A stretch of 60,594 nucleotides of DNA from an uncultured Prevotellaceae bacterium (GTDB lineage Bacteria; Bacteroidota; Bacteroidia; Bacteroidales; Muribaculaceae), in NCBI GenBank assembly GCA_947167995.1, contig CAMVKS010000013.1, positions 1 through 60,594 of the forward strand, read 5' to 3'. The position numbers and the translations under genes were made by a program. Below the pieces are notes generated by a model. It was not told the DNA's origin and did not search any database. It saw only the letters and a list, made by a program, of their open reading frames with translations. This document shows positions 35,213-43,104 of the stretch, piece after piece (position 1 is the first letter of the stretch; the number at the start of each line of letters is the position of its first letter).

Positions 35213-36232
35213 TCAGTTATTTATGCGTTTCTGTTTAAGAATAGTAAAAGCCATTTCGAGAATGGAGTCTTTCCCTTTGCTAATGTCGTCTTGCGACATG
35301 TCGACTTTGACGTCGGGTTGCACTCCAAATTCGGTGAGTTGTCCGTCGGGTCCCGTGATGGGTGCTGCCGAGAAGCGAATGCTCCATCCGTTGGGGAGTT
35401 CGCTGGTGAACGGCAGTCCGCAACCTCCCCCTGTGACATCGCCCACGACAGTGACGTTGGGCAATGATTTCATTATGGAGACGAAATTGTTGGTAGCGCT
35501 GAACGAGCCTCTGTTGGCTATGACCACGATGGGCTTGTTATAGTGCACACGTCCGTGAGCTGGCTCGAAAAAATAGTCGAACGGGTCGGAGAAGTCGTCG
35601 TGTCCAGTTCCTGTCTTGTGCTGAATGGAGCCGGCATAGATACGCTCGTCTATGAATCGTGCCACCAATGTCTCCACATTGGTAAGGAAACCTCCTCCGT
35701 TGTTTCTCACGTCGATGATGAGTCCGTCGCTTGGTGCGAGATTGTTGAGGATGAGGTCGAGATTGCCTTCACCAATGCCGTTGGCGAAGTCGCCATAGTA
35801 CATATAGCCGAAATTGTTTTCGAGAATCTGGTATTTGATACCCGAAGCCCTTCGATAGTTGAAGTGCAAGTAATGCTCGTCGATGAGCCTCTCATCGTAG
35901 TTGATGGGGTATTGCTCCCAAATCCAGTATCGAGAGGCATCGAACGAGGAGATGAGGTTGGTGTGCCCATCCTGCAATTCCTTGAGCATGTCGCTGCACA
36001 GGTTGAAAAGCTCCTTGCTTGTGATGTCCTTGTGGATCTGGCTGCGGTAGCGGGTTCTGACCTCGTTCCAGTCCACATCCTTGTAGGCAAAGAAGCAGTA
36101 ATGCTCGTCGAGAATAGTCCAGAGGGCATCGAAGTTGCCGTATGGGTCATTTTTCCACTCAGGCTCATTGTGGCAACCTGAGAGTGACAGTATGGCAACA
36201 GCCAATATCAATATGTTGATAAATTTTTTCAT
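35213..36232 (-). CDS. S41-family peptidase lipoprotein
   Basis: About 339 aa from MKKFINILILAVAILSLSGC; a longer frame overlaps the upstream gene, but this start gives a lipobox (LSGC) and an ATGA overlap with the preceding stop. C-terminal-processing-peptidase fold: DALWTILDEHYCFF, a tail of GLIIDVRNNGGGFLTN, and the nucleophile region VVIANRGSFSATNNF with Ser and downstream conserved residues. There is no clear PDZ domain. A lipid-anchored periplasmic or surface protease; substrate unknown. Confidence 0.88.
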   Translation of the reverse strand: MKKFINILILAVAILSLSGCHNEPEWKNDPYGNFDALWTILDEHYCFFAYKDVDWNEVRTRYRSQIHKDITSKELFNLCSDMLKELQDGHTNLISSFDASRYWIWEQYPINYDERLIDEHYLHFNYRRASGIKYQILENNFGYMYYGDFANGIGEGNLDLILNNLAPSDGLIIDVRNNGGGFLTNVETLVARFIDERIYAGSIQHKTGTGHDDFSDPFDYFFEPAHGRVHYNKPIVVIANRGSFSATNNFVSIMKSLPNVTVVGDVTGGGCGLPFTSELPNGWSIRFSAAPITGPDGQLTEFGVQPDVKVDMSQDDISKGKDSILEMAFTILKQKRINN

Positions 36233-37104
36233 TGGTAGACCGAAGATATTGTGTTGTTGCTCAACTTGTTGCGCTTGTTGTTTACATTCAAGAACTCGCC
36301 ACCAATGCCAATCACAAGATAGTGAACGGCATCGCGTGTGCTGATGTTGTTGACCCATGAAGTTGACAGGCGGTTGCGGTAGCCAATGCGCAAGATAGTG
36401 CTGCCAAGATGCAAGTCGGCCGACACCATGTGGTCAAGGTCGAAACGGTTTCCCCACCACCCGAAGTGAGCGAGGTTGCTGTGGTTGCCGAGGTATATTT
36501 CGTAGTAGGCCTCGTCGTAGTCGGGGGCGAAGAAGACGCCCGCCACGGGAAGCGTGGCTTGATACCTGATGGTGATGGGCAATCGCTTGATGTGAGTGTT
36601 GTAGATGGCTTGGCCCATGGCGCCAACGTTCCAGTGAATGCGCGCCGAGACCACATTGTTGCTGTTGTGGGCGTTGTAGAGTGCGCCTCCCCTGAGCTGT
36701 GTCATTCCTCCCAATTGGAACTGGAGTCCCTGGGCGAAGGCATTGTTCCACTTGTGCATCATAGCCCATTTAGCGTTGACGTTGAGGGCATGCATGGTGT
36801 GGTTGCCGGCGGGGTTGTGAGTGTAGTCATAGTCAACACCTAACCGCAGCTGGCGTGTCCATTGCTCGGGGTTGAAGCCAGTGGCCTGCTGCGCCTCGTA
36901 GTTGATGGAGAGAGCGTGCCCTCCATAAGTGATGGGGGAGAGGTAGGAGTCGAGAATCGAGGCATGTCCATAATGAGCCTCAAACATGGTGGCCACAGGT
37001 CGCAAGGGTTTCTCACTGCTCTCTTCCTGCGCAAAAGCGCATTGCGAGCCGCATGCTATGAGAAGCATGACAAAGAGTAACCCTATTATCGCCTGTCGTC
37101 TCAT
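36229..37104 (-). CDS. DUF3316 outer-membrane beta-barrel protein
   Basis: A 291-aa exported protein with signal peptide (to about residue 26, CAFAQEE). The body is alternating beta strands with a strong aromatic/Gly content (HYGHASILDSYLSPITYGG, NRFDLDHMVSADLHLGSTI), characteristic of DUF3316 proteins. Function unknown. The start codon overlaps the parC stop and its stop overlaps the S41 start (both ATGA), so translation is coupled. Confidence 0.82.
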   Translation of the reverse strand: MRRQAIIGLLFVMLLIACGSQCAFAQEESSEKPLRPVATMFEAHYGHASILDSYLSPITYGGHALSINYEAQQATGFNPEQWTRQLRLGVDYDYTHNPAGNHTMHALNVNAKWAMMHKWNNAFAQGLQFQLGGMTQLRGGALYNAHNSNNVVSARIHWNVGAMGQAIYNTHIKRLPITIRYQATLPVAGVFFAPDYDEAYYEIYLGNHSNLAHFGWWGNRFDLDHMVSADLHLGSTILRIGYRNRLSTSWVNNISTRDAVHYLVIGIGGEFLNVNNKRNKLSNNTISSVYQ

Positions 37105-39809
37105 GTTTCGTCGTCAAATAATCTCGTTTGTCCCGTGAGTTTATCCCTTACTTCCTGTTGATTGATATCGATATCTTCTTGTTGGGAGTTGGATTCTTGT
37201 TGGGTATCTTCATCGGGTGTTGTGGATTCTTCCACAATGGTTGGCTCCAGTTCGGTCACCGATTCCACCTTGTAGTTGGTTAAGCGTTTTCCCTTGGCAT
37301 GGAAGCTCTTGACGGCGATGAACTCGCTCGCTTCGACAATAAGGTTGTCGCGCACGCTGTCGTCGCCACCGAATTTCACCTCAAGTCGCGGGTATTTTTC
37401 GCTTGTGAGCAAGATGAGCGACGACTCGGGGTTGTCGCCAATCATGCGCTGCTTCTTGTTGTTGTCGTCGAGGGTGAAGCGCTTGAGGTAGACATAACCC
37501 TGGTCGGCATCGTTGAGAACGGCAGTCCACACGATGCTTGGATCGTATTTCATGATGCGGAGGATGCCTTCCTCGTAGTGGTTGGTGGCCTCGCAGCTTG
37601 TGGTGTAGAAGTCTCCGTTGCGCATGATGACGAGGATGCGGTCATCGCCTGCAAACTTGCCCAGCGAGACACCATGTCCCTCGTAGTTGATGCGCAAAAT
37701 GTCCTGGTCGAACCACACCTCGCGGTCGCCCAGTGTGGAGCGTCCGTGCTCCTTGAGGGTGATGCGGTGTATCTCGTTCTTTGTCACCATGTTACCCCTG
37801 ACGTTCTTGCCCTTGATGGCCATGTCGGCGAGGTCTACGTCAAACTGCAGCACACGCAGGTGCTTCTTGGGCTTGAGAGTCACCCTGAGCACCTCGGCTT
37901 CGCCATTGGGGTTGACGGTGAACCAAATCACCTTAGAGCCAGGTTTGCCTTGTGTGATGTCATATTCCTTGTCGCGAGTCACTCCAGTGACAGCAAAGCG
38001 CTTCATGTAGGTAGTGCCTCCGCGGCCGTCGGTGTAGAGTGCGTTGAAGATGGTGCGGTTGTCGTTTCTCTTGTAGACTCCCACGTGCATCACGTTCTTG
38101 CCCACATAGATTTTCTCGGCCACCTTCGTAACCTTGTATTTTCCGTCCTTGTAGAAGATGATGATGTCGTCGATGTCGCTGCAGTTGCAGATGTATTCAT
38201 CCTTCTTGAGCGAGGTGCCGATAAATCCTTCCTGACGGTTGATGTAAAGCTTCTCGTTGGCCTCGGCTACCTTGCTTGCTACGATGGTGTCGAAGTCGCG
38301 AATTGTGGTGCGTCGTGGATGCAGGTGGCCGTATTTCTTTTTCAGGTTCTCATACCAGTTGATGGTGTGCTCGACGAGGTGCGCGAGTTTGTAGTCGATG
38401 TCGGCGAGTCGCTCGTTGAGAGTGGCGATATAGTTGTCGGCCTTGTCGCTGTTGAACTTGACGATGCGCTTCATCTTTATCTCCATGAGTCGCAGAATGT
38501 CGTCACGTGTGATGGCACGGTAGAATTGTGGCTTGAAGGGGTCGAGTCGCTTGTCGATGTGCTTGACAGCGGCGTCCTCGTCCTTGGCCTGCTCATAGCC
38601 ACGATCCTTGTAGATGCGTTCCTCGATGAATATTTTCTCGAGCGAGGCGAAGAACAGCGACTCCATGGTGTCGAGGCGCTGAATCTCGAGTTCGCGCTTG
38701 AGAATGTCTTTGGTGTGGTCGACACTGAACTGCAACAGGTGTGTCGCGGTGAGGAACTGCGGCTTCTCGTCCTTGATGACACAGATGTTGGGCGAAATGC
38801 TGGTCTCGCAGTCGCTGAAGGCATAGAGCGCATCGATGGCCTTGTCGCTCGATGTTCCAGGCTGCAGAGTGACAATGATTTCGGCAGTCGACGAAGTGTT
38901 GTCTTCGACTTTCTTGATTTTTATCTTTCCTTTCTCGGCGGCTCGCAGAATTGAGTCGATGAGCGTGCTGGTGGTCTTGCCGTAGGGCAGATCCTTGACG
39001 AGCAGTGTCTTGTTGTCGAGTTTCTCAATCTTAGTGCGAACCCTGACGTTGCCACCTCGCTCACCGTCGCGGTAGTTGCTCACGTCGACATATCCACCCG
39101 TCGGGAAGTCGGGGTATAGCTGGAACTCCTCGCCCTTGAGGTAGGCTACGGCAGCATCGAGGATTTCGTTGAAGTTGTGTGGCAGAATCTTGCACGAGAG
39201 ACCCACGGCGATACCCTCGGCACCTTGAGCGAGCAGCAAAGGGAATTTAACCGGCAGAGTGATGGGCTCGCGGTTGCGGCCATCGTAGCTCATGGTCCAC
39301 TCGGTGACCTTGTTGTCGAAAGCCACCTCGAGGGCAAACTCGCTGAGTCGAGCCTCGATGTAACGTGGAGCGGCAGCGCCGTCGCCGGTGAGGATGTTGC
39401 CCCAGTTACCCTGGGTGTCGATGAGCAGTTCCTTTTGCCCTAATTGCACCAGTGCGTCGCCAATCGAGGCGTCGCCGTGAGGGTGGTAGTGCATAGTGTC
39501 GCCCACGATACCAGCCACCTTGGTGTAATGGCCGTCGTCGCTCTCTTTCATGACGTGAAGGATGCGTCGCTGCACAGGCTTGAGGCCATCCTCGATGTGT
39601 GGAATGGCGCGCTCAAGAATCACATAGCTGGCATAGTCGATGAACCAGTTCTGATACATCCCCGACAGCTTTAGGCGCTTGTCTTTTTGTGAGGTGTGTG
39701 AGTCGTGGTTCGTGCCATGAGATTGTGAATCGCTTGACTCAACAGAGTTGGCAGATTCATTATCCTTGATGTGCTCCAGTTCTTCGGATATGTTATTATC
39801 GTCGTTCAT
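37101..39809 (-). CDS. parC: DNA topoisomerase IV subunit A
   Basis: A 902-aa type IIA topoisomerase subunit that relaxes and decatenates DNA with ParE. The N-terminus has an extra ~45 residues of Ser/Asp-rich sequence, then YASYVILERAIPHIEDGLKP and VQRRILH. The catalytic Tyr is in AAAPRYIEARLS, and later blocks are PLLLAQGAEGIAVGLSC and LPHNFNEI. No canonical GyrA box was found in the C-terminal beta-propeller region, which favours ParC over GyrA; length agrees with the Bacteroidetes enzyme. It heads an operon with four apparently unrelated genes. The partner parE is not here; gyrB lies at 55 kb. Confidence 0.9.
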   Translation of the reverse strand: MNDDNNISEELEHIKDNESANSVESSDSQSHGTNHDSHTSQKDKRLKLSGMYQNWFIDYASYVILERAIPHIEDGLKPVQRRILHVMKESDDGHYTKVAGIVGDTMHYHPHGDASIGDALVQLGQKELLIDTQGNWGNILTGDGAAAPRYIEARLSEFALEVAFDNKVTEWTMSYDGRNREPITLPVKFPLLLAQGAEGIAVGLSCKILPHNFNEILDAAVAYLKGEEFQLYPDFPTGGYVDVSNYRDGERGGNVRVRTKIEKLDNKTLLVKDLPYGKTTSTLIDSILRAAEKGKIKIKKVEDNTSSTAEIIVTLQPGTSSDKAIDALYAFSDCETSISPNICVIKDEKPQFLTATHLLQFSVDHTKDILKRELEIQRLDTMESLFFASLEKIFIEERIYKDRGYEQAKDEDAAVKHIDKRLDPFKPQFYRAITRDDILRLMEIKMKRIVKFNSDKADNYIATLNERLADIDYKLAHLVEHTINWYENLKKKYGHLHPRRTTIRDFDTIVASKVAEANEKLYINRQEGFIGTSLKKDEYICNCSDIDDIIIFYKDGKYKVTKVAEKIYVGKNVMHVGVYKRNDNRTIFNALYTDGRGGTTYMKRFAVTGVTRDKEYDITQGKPGSKVIWFTVNPNGEAEVLRVTLKPKKHLRVLQFDVDLADMAIKGKNVRGNMVTKNEIHRITLKEHGRSTLGDREVWFDQDILRINYEGHGVSLGKFAGDDRILVIMRNGDFYTTSCEATNHYEEGILRIMKYDPSIVWTAVLNDADQGYVYLKRFTLDDNNKKQRMIGDNPESSLILLTSEKYPRLEVKFGGDDSVRDNLIVEASEFIAVKSFHAKGKRLTNYKVESVTELEPTIVEESTTPDEDTQQESNSQQEDIDINQQEVRDKLTGQTRLFDDET

Positions 39810-39854
39810 TAAATATTTACGTATATAAAATACCTAATATATCATATTAATCTG

Positions 39855-39862
39855 CAAAGGTA
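39855..39862 (-). promoter_or_regulatory. -7 element for the parC operon
   Basis: TACCTTTG on the minus strand, about 45 nt before the start; a TTG lies 16 nt upstream, shorter than usual. Confidence 0.5.
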
Positions 39863-40036
39863 GTGATTTTTGATGAAACAAACACGATTATAAAAACAAA
39901 AACACCCCAAAAACCGATAAATCGGAGAAAATCGGAGAAATATAATTAATAAGAACTAAATGTCGCTTTTCTTCTTCTGAATAAACTAATTGCAAAAAGG
40001 ACCAAAAAGGACCAGTGGAAAGTCGACTTTTTGCTA

Positions 40037-40044
40037 TATTTTTG
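40037..40044 (+). promoter_or_regulatory. Putative -7 element for the zinc-motif lipoprotein cluster
   Basis: TATTTTTG about 40 nt before the first lipoprotein gene. Upstream lies a 10-bp tandem repeat (AAAAAGGACC twice, 39994-40013) and two AATCGGAGA copies. No gene lies between 39810 and 40084. Confidence 0.4.
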
Positions 40045-40084
40045 TGGCGTGAAGTGTTAACTATTAAACTTAAAACAAAAAATC

Positions 40085-40525
40085 ATGAAGAAATTATTTT
40101 TATTGTTTTTTGCGACAGCAGCCATGACGCTGGTGTCGTGTGGTGGCTCATCAAGTGAAGGGTCTTCGAGCTCTTCATCGTCAATGGATGATTCTACTCA
40201 AATGAATGCTCCAGTCACAACACCTCAATCATCAACAGCAACACCCGATTCAGCAGTTTCCGCCGATGCTCAAGAGCCGGCCAGTGAACCAGCTACTTGC
40301 TCTAAGTGCGGCGGCAGTGGCAAGGTGAAATGCTCAAAGTGCCACGGCCGTGGATATTTTTATGATACAATGGACAACTTCGCTAAATATGAAGGCTGCT
40401 CAAAATGTGGTGGAAAAGGTCACAAAATGGGTGAACGCTTCGGAGGTACATTGGAAAATTATGGCTATCACAAAGGTTCGGGCAATATGAAATGTCCTGA
40501 GTGCGGTGGTAGTGGAAAGAAATGA
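40085..40525 (+). CDS. Lipoprotein with DnaJ-type CxxCxGxG zinc motifs, copy 1
   Basis: A 146-aa lipoprotein: signal MKKLFLLFFATAAMTLVSC with lipobox LVSC, a Ser-rich spacer of about 60 residues, then four cysteine motifs CSKCGGSG, CSKCHGRG, CSKCGGKG and CPECGGSG. This is the motif set of the DnaJ/Hsp40 cysteine-rich domain, which binds two zinc ions and unfolded substrate. There is no J domain. An exported, anchored zinc-finger domain of this kind could act in folding or metal or redox handling in the envelope; that is inference. It is the first of three tandem paralogues. Confidence 0.82.
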   Translation: MKKLFLLFFATAAMTLVSCGGSSSEGSSSSSSSMDDSTQMNAPVTTPQSSTATPDSAVSADAQEPASEPATCSKCGGSGKVKCSKCHGRGYFYDTMDNFAKYEGCSKCGGKGHKMGERFGGTLENYGYHKGSGNMKCPECGGSGKK

Positions 40526-40567
40526 TAATTGTGATTTGAAACTATAACCATTAATATAGCAAAAATT

Positions 40568-40996
40568 ATGAAGAAATTATTTTTATTGTTTTTTGCGACA
40601 GCAGCCATGACGCTGGTGTCGTGTGGTGGCTCATCAAGTGAAGGGTCTTCGAGCTCTTCATCGTCAATGGATGATTCTACTCAAATGAATGCTCCAGTCA
40701 CAACACCTCAATCATCAACAGCAACGCCCGATTCAGCAGTTTCAGCCGATGCTCAAAATGAGGTTGCCAGTGAACCAGCTACTTGCTCTAAGTGTGGCGG
40801 CAGTGGCAAGGTGAAATGCTCGAAGTGCCACGGCCGTGGTGTAATCTATTCTCACTACCCAGGAACAGAAGTTGAGCTGGATTATGGATGTAAAAAGTGT
40901 GGAGGTTCAGGTTCTGCTGCTTCTGATGGAGGTAATCTCCGCAAAGGCTCAGGCAAGATGAAATGCCCGAAGTGCCATGGCACAGGTAAGGTATAG
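40568..40996 (+). CDS. Lipoprotein with DnaJ-type CxxCxGxG zinc motifs, copy 2
   Basis: A 142-aa paralogue. The first ~185 nt are almost identical to copy 1 (two silent changes visible), then the C-terminal zinc part differs: CSKCGGSG, CSKCHGRG, CKKCGGSG and CPKCHGTG. The spacing between motifs II and III also differs from copy 1. Such a conserved leader with a diverged effector region suggests recent duplication or gene conversion of the 5' half. Same strand, 42 nt after copy 1, likely the same transcript. Confidence 0.82.
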   Translation: MKKLFLLFFATAAMTLVSCGGSSSEGSSSSSSSMDDSTQMNAPVTTPQSSTATPDSAVSADAQNEVASEPATCSKCGGSGKVKCSKCHGRGVIYSHYPGTEVELDYGCKKCGGSGSAASDGGNLRKGSGKMKCPKCHGTGKV

Positions 40997-41026
40997 TTTT
41001 TTACCATTAAAATTAAACCAAAAATC

Positions 41027-41479
41027 ATGAAGAAATTATTTTTATTGTTTTTTGCGACAGCCGCTATGGTGCTGGTGTCGTGTGGTGGCTCATCAAGTGA
41101 AGGGTCGGAGTCTTCGGCTAGTGATTATTCTACTCAAGAACAGGTTCAAGAGATGTCGACTCCTGTAGAAACACCTTCGGCAACTAATGCTGATACCGCT
41201 AAAGCAGCTGTTGATGGAGCTGAGAATGCCTCAACAACAAGTGAGAACGCTACTTGCTCTCGCTGTGGTGGCAGTGGAAAGGTAGCTTGCAGTAAATGTC
41301 ACGGTAAAGGCTATACTTCAAAAAGAACTCTTGCCGATGAGGGCTACTGGACTCAGTATTATGGTTGTAAAAAATGTGGTGGCAGTGGTCATAAATCAAG
41401 TGAAGGATATGAAGGTGAGCATATGAAAAAAGGCTCTGGCAAGATGACCTGTCCCGATTGCGGTGGCAGCGGAAAATAA
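41027..41479 (+). CDS. Lipoprotein with DnaJ-type CxxCxGxG zinc motifs, copy 3
   Basis: A 150-aa paralogue, more diverged: the signal and GGSSSEG stretch is shared, the spacer is different (QEQVQEMSTPVETPS). Motifs are CSRCGGSG, CSKCHGKG, CKKCGGSG and CPDCGGSG. Thirty nt after copy 2. Immediately followed by palindromic repeat cluster B. Confidence 0.82.
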   Translation: MKKLFLLFFATAAMVLVSCGGSSSEGSESSASDYSTQEQVQEMSTPVETPSATNADTAKAAVDGAENASTTSENATCSRCGGSGKVACSKCHGKGYTSKRTLADEGYWTQYYGCKKCGGSGHKSSEGYEGEHMKKGSGKMTCPDCGGSGK

Positions 41480-41498
41480 CAACATTAAACAAAAAAAT

Positions 41499-41668
41499 GA
41501 CCGAAAAGGGACGGTTCTTTTTCAGTCATTTTTTTCAATTTTGACTGAAAGGGGACGGTTCTTTTTCAGTCATTTTCGACTTTTTGACCATTTATTTGAG
41601 GGTTTTGTTCTTTTTTTGGACTATTTTGAGATAAAATTTGACCGAAAAGGGACGGTTCTTTTTCGGTC
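41499..41668. repeat. Palindromic repeat cluster B (three 29-bp hairpin units)
   Basis: Three 29-bp units (41499-41527, 41543-41571, 41640-41668). Core GGGACGGTTCT is flanked by complementary arms GACCGAAAA / TTTTTCGGTC or GACTGAAAG / CTTTTTCAGTC. Arm changes are paired in the second and third units. The segment between units 2 and 3 (GGTTTTGTTCTTTTTTTGG) resembles the spacer of cluster A read in reverse. The long open frame through it is a repeat artefact. Confidence 0.85.
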
Positions 41669-41705
41669 ATTTTTTTGGATGTTGGGGAAAATGGGGTAAA
41701 AGAAA

Positions 41706-41730
41706 AGCTCCCCGGGTGTGGTGGGGAGCT
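41706..41730 (-). terminator. Terminator of the arginine deiminase gene
   Basis: Eight-bp perfect arms AGCTCCCC / GGGGAGCT followed on the minus strand by a T-rich run, about 30 nt past the stop codon. Confidence 0.75.
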
Positions 41731-41759
41731 AAGTTGTCTTAGGCTTTATTTTCGGGGAA

Positions 41760-43007
41760 TTAGTCGCGGAGGATGGGCATTGTCATGCATCGTGCGCCGC
41801 CGCCTGCGCGGGGGAGTTCGCTGCCTGGGAATGCTGCGACAAATTTCTCGTAGTCGTTCATGTTGACCTTTCCACTGACGATGTCCTCGGCATTGAGCAC
41901 GGCAAATCCTGCTCGGTCGAGGGCCTCGATGGTGTGGGTGTTGCGTCGATAGCCTAATATCTTGCCGTCGCCCAGTGAGAAGAAGTTGGCGCCACTGTGC
42001 CACTGCTCACGCAGCTGAGTCCATGGGTCGCTGCCGCCACCAATCACTGGCTCTATCTCCCAGCCGAGGCTGTTGAGTGCATCAACAATGTTTGGGGCAC
42101 TCTTGTAGGTTATCTTGCCGTGGTCGATGGTGATGATGGTTGTGTCCTTGCCGGCAAAGAGTCCCTTCTTAGTGAGCATAGGCTCGAACGCCATGCACTG
42201 GTGCTTTCCCAGGAAGGTGAACACCATGTCGAGATGGATAAACGACTCGGGTTCCTTGGGCAGCTCTTGTGCCACGATGGTGAAATGGTCGCGCTCGCGT
42301 GCGAAGGTCTGAGCCAGATATTCGATGCCCTTGCGGTTGGTGCGAATGCCCTGGCCAATGCAGAGCATGTCGGGGCTTGCAATCTGCACATCGCCTCCCT
42401 CGGTGCGTGCATAGGGGTTCCATGCCATGGCATTGAGGGTGTCGACACCGAAGAAGTGCTTGAAAATAGCCTCATAGATGAGCGACTCACGCTCACGCAC
42501 CTCGAAGCTCATGGAGTTGATGAGCACGCGGTTGTAGACTGTGCTCGAAGCATCGCGGGTGAAGAACAGATTGTAGAGGGGCTTGAGCAGATAGCGGTGC
42601 TCGCTGGCTCCGTCCCACTTGAGGTCTTCGCAGCCTTCGATGAGCACCTGTGCAAGACGACTGGGGTCGTTGCCTGCAATCTCGTCAATAACCTTTGCTG
42701 TTTTTTGGTTGCATCCCTTGAGGCTATCGGCGAGCAGTTTAGTCTTCACTGCCTCGTCCTTGAGTAGTTCTTCGAGGATGTCTTGAACATAATATACTTG
42801 TGTCCAGCGCTCGAGCACGCCGCTGAAGTTGCGGTATTCCTCGTCGACGATGGGCTTGTTGAGGATGTCGCTGTAGAGAGCGGCATTGGCGTTGAGCGGT
42901 GTCATGCGCTCTATCTCCACTCCTGGCCTGTGCAGCAGCACGGCCCTGAGCCTGCCAGTCTCAGAACTAACGTTTACCTCACAAGGTTTTAGTTGTTTGT
43001 TGTCCAT
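41760..43007 (-). CDS. arcA: Arginine deiminase
   Basis: A 415-aa cytosolic hydrolase converting arginine to citrulline and ammonia, the first step of the ADI pathway, which can yield ATP and counter acid. Blocks seen: LRAVLLHRPGVEIERM, FTRDASSTV, EGGDVQIASPDMLCIGQGIR, and the catalytic Cys in GGGARCMTMPI at the C-terminus. Length matches ArcA. Ornithine carbamoyltransferase and carbamate kinase genes are absent from the window. It lies 98 nt downstream of the P5C dehydrogenase gene, with a hairpin between. Confidence 0.93.
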   Translation of the reverse strand: MDNKQLKPCEVNVSSETGRLRAVLLHRPGVEIERMTPLNANAALYSDILNKPIVDEEYRNFSGVLERWTQVYYVQDILEELLKDEAVKTKLLADSLKGCNQKTAKVIDEIAGNDPSRLAQVLIEGCEDLKWDGASEHRYLLKPLYNLFFTRDASSTVYNRVLINSMSFEVRERESLIYEAIFKHFFGVDTLNAMAWNPYARTEGGDVQIASPDMLCIGQGIRTNRKGIEYLAQTFARERDHFTIVAQELPKEPESFIHLDMVFTFLGKHQCMAFEPMLTKKGLFAGKDTTIITIDHGKITYKSAPNIVDALNSLGWEIEPVIGGGSDPWTQLREQWHSGANFFSLGDGKILGYRRNTHTIEALDRAGFAVLNAEDIVSGKVNMNDYEKFVAAFPGSELPRAGGGARCMTMPILRD

Positions 43008-43030
43008 AAATAATAATCTCTCCCTACCTT

Positions 43031-43063
43031 CCGCAACCGCCTTTGTGTAAATGGCGATTGCGG
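43031..43063 (-). terminator. Hairpin between P5C dehydrogenase and arginine deiminase genes
   Basis: Eleven-bp arms CCGCAACCGCC / GGCGATTGCGG with one mismatch, which becomes a G-U pair in minus-strand RNA. No T-run; it may attenuate or separate the two messages. Confidence 0.5.
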
Positions 43064-43104
43064 AACAGGGATTGAAATAGTCGTTTTATAGAAAAGAAAT
43101 GTGA

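Noticed and set aside
37299-38954. 551-aa plus-strand open frame antisense to parC
   Set aside because: Reverse-strand shadow of the well-supported parC gene; composition is that of an antisense frame, with no signal or domain.
41463-41699. 78-aa open frame at repeat cluster B
   Set aside because: Same artefact as at cluster A; the repeats in protein follow the DNA hairpins.
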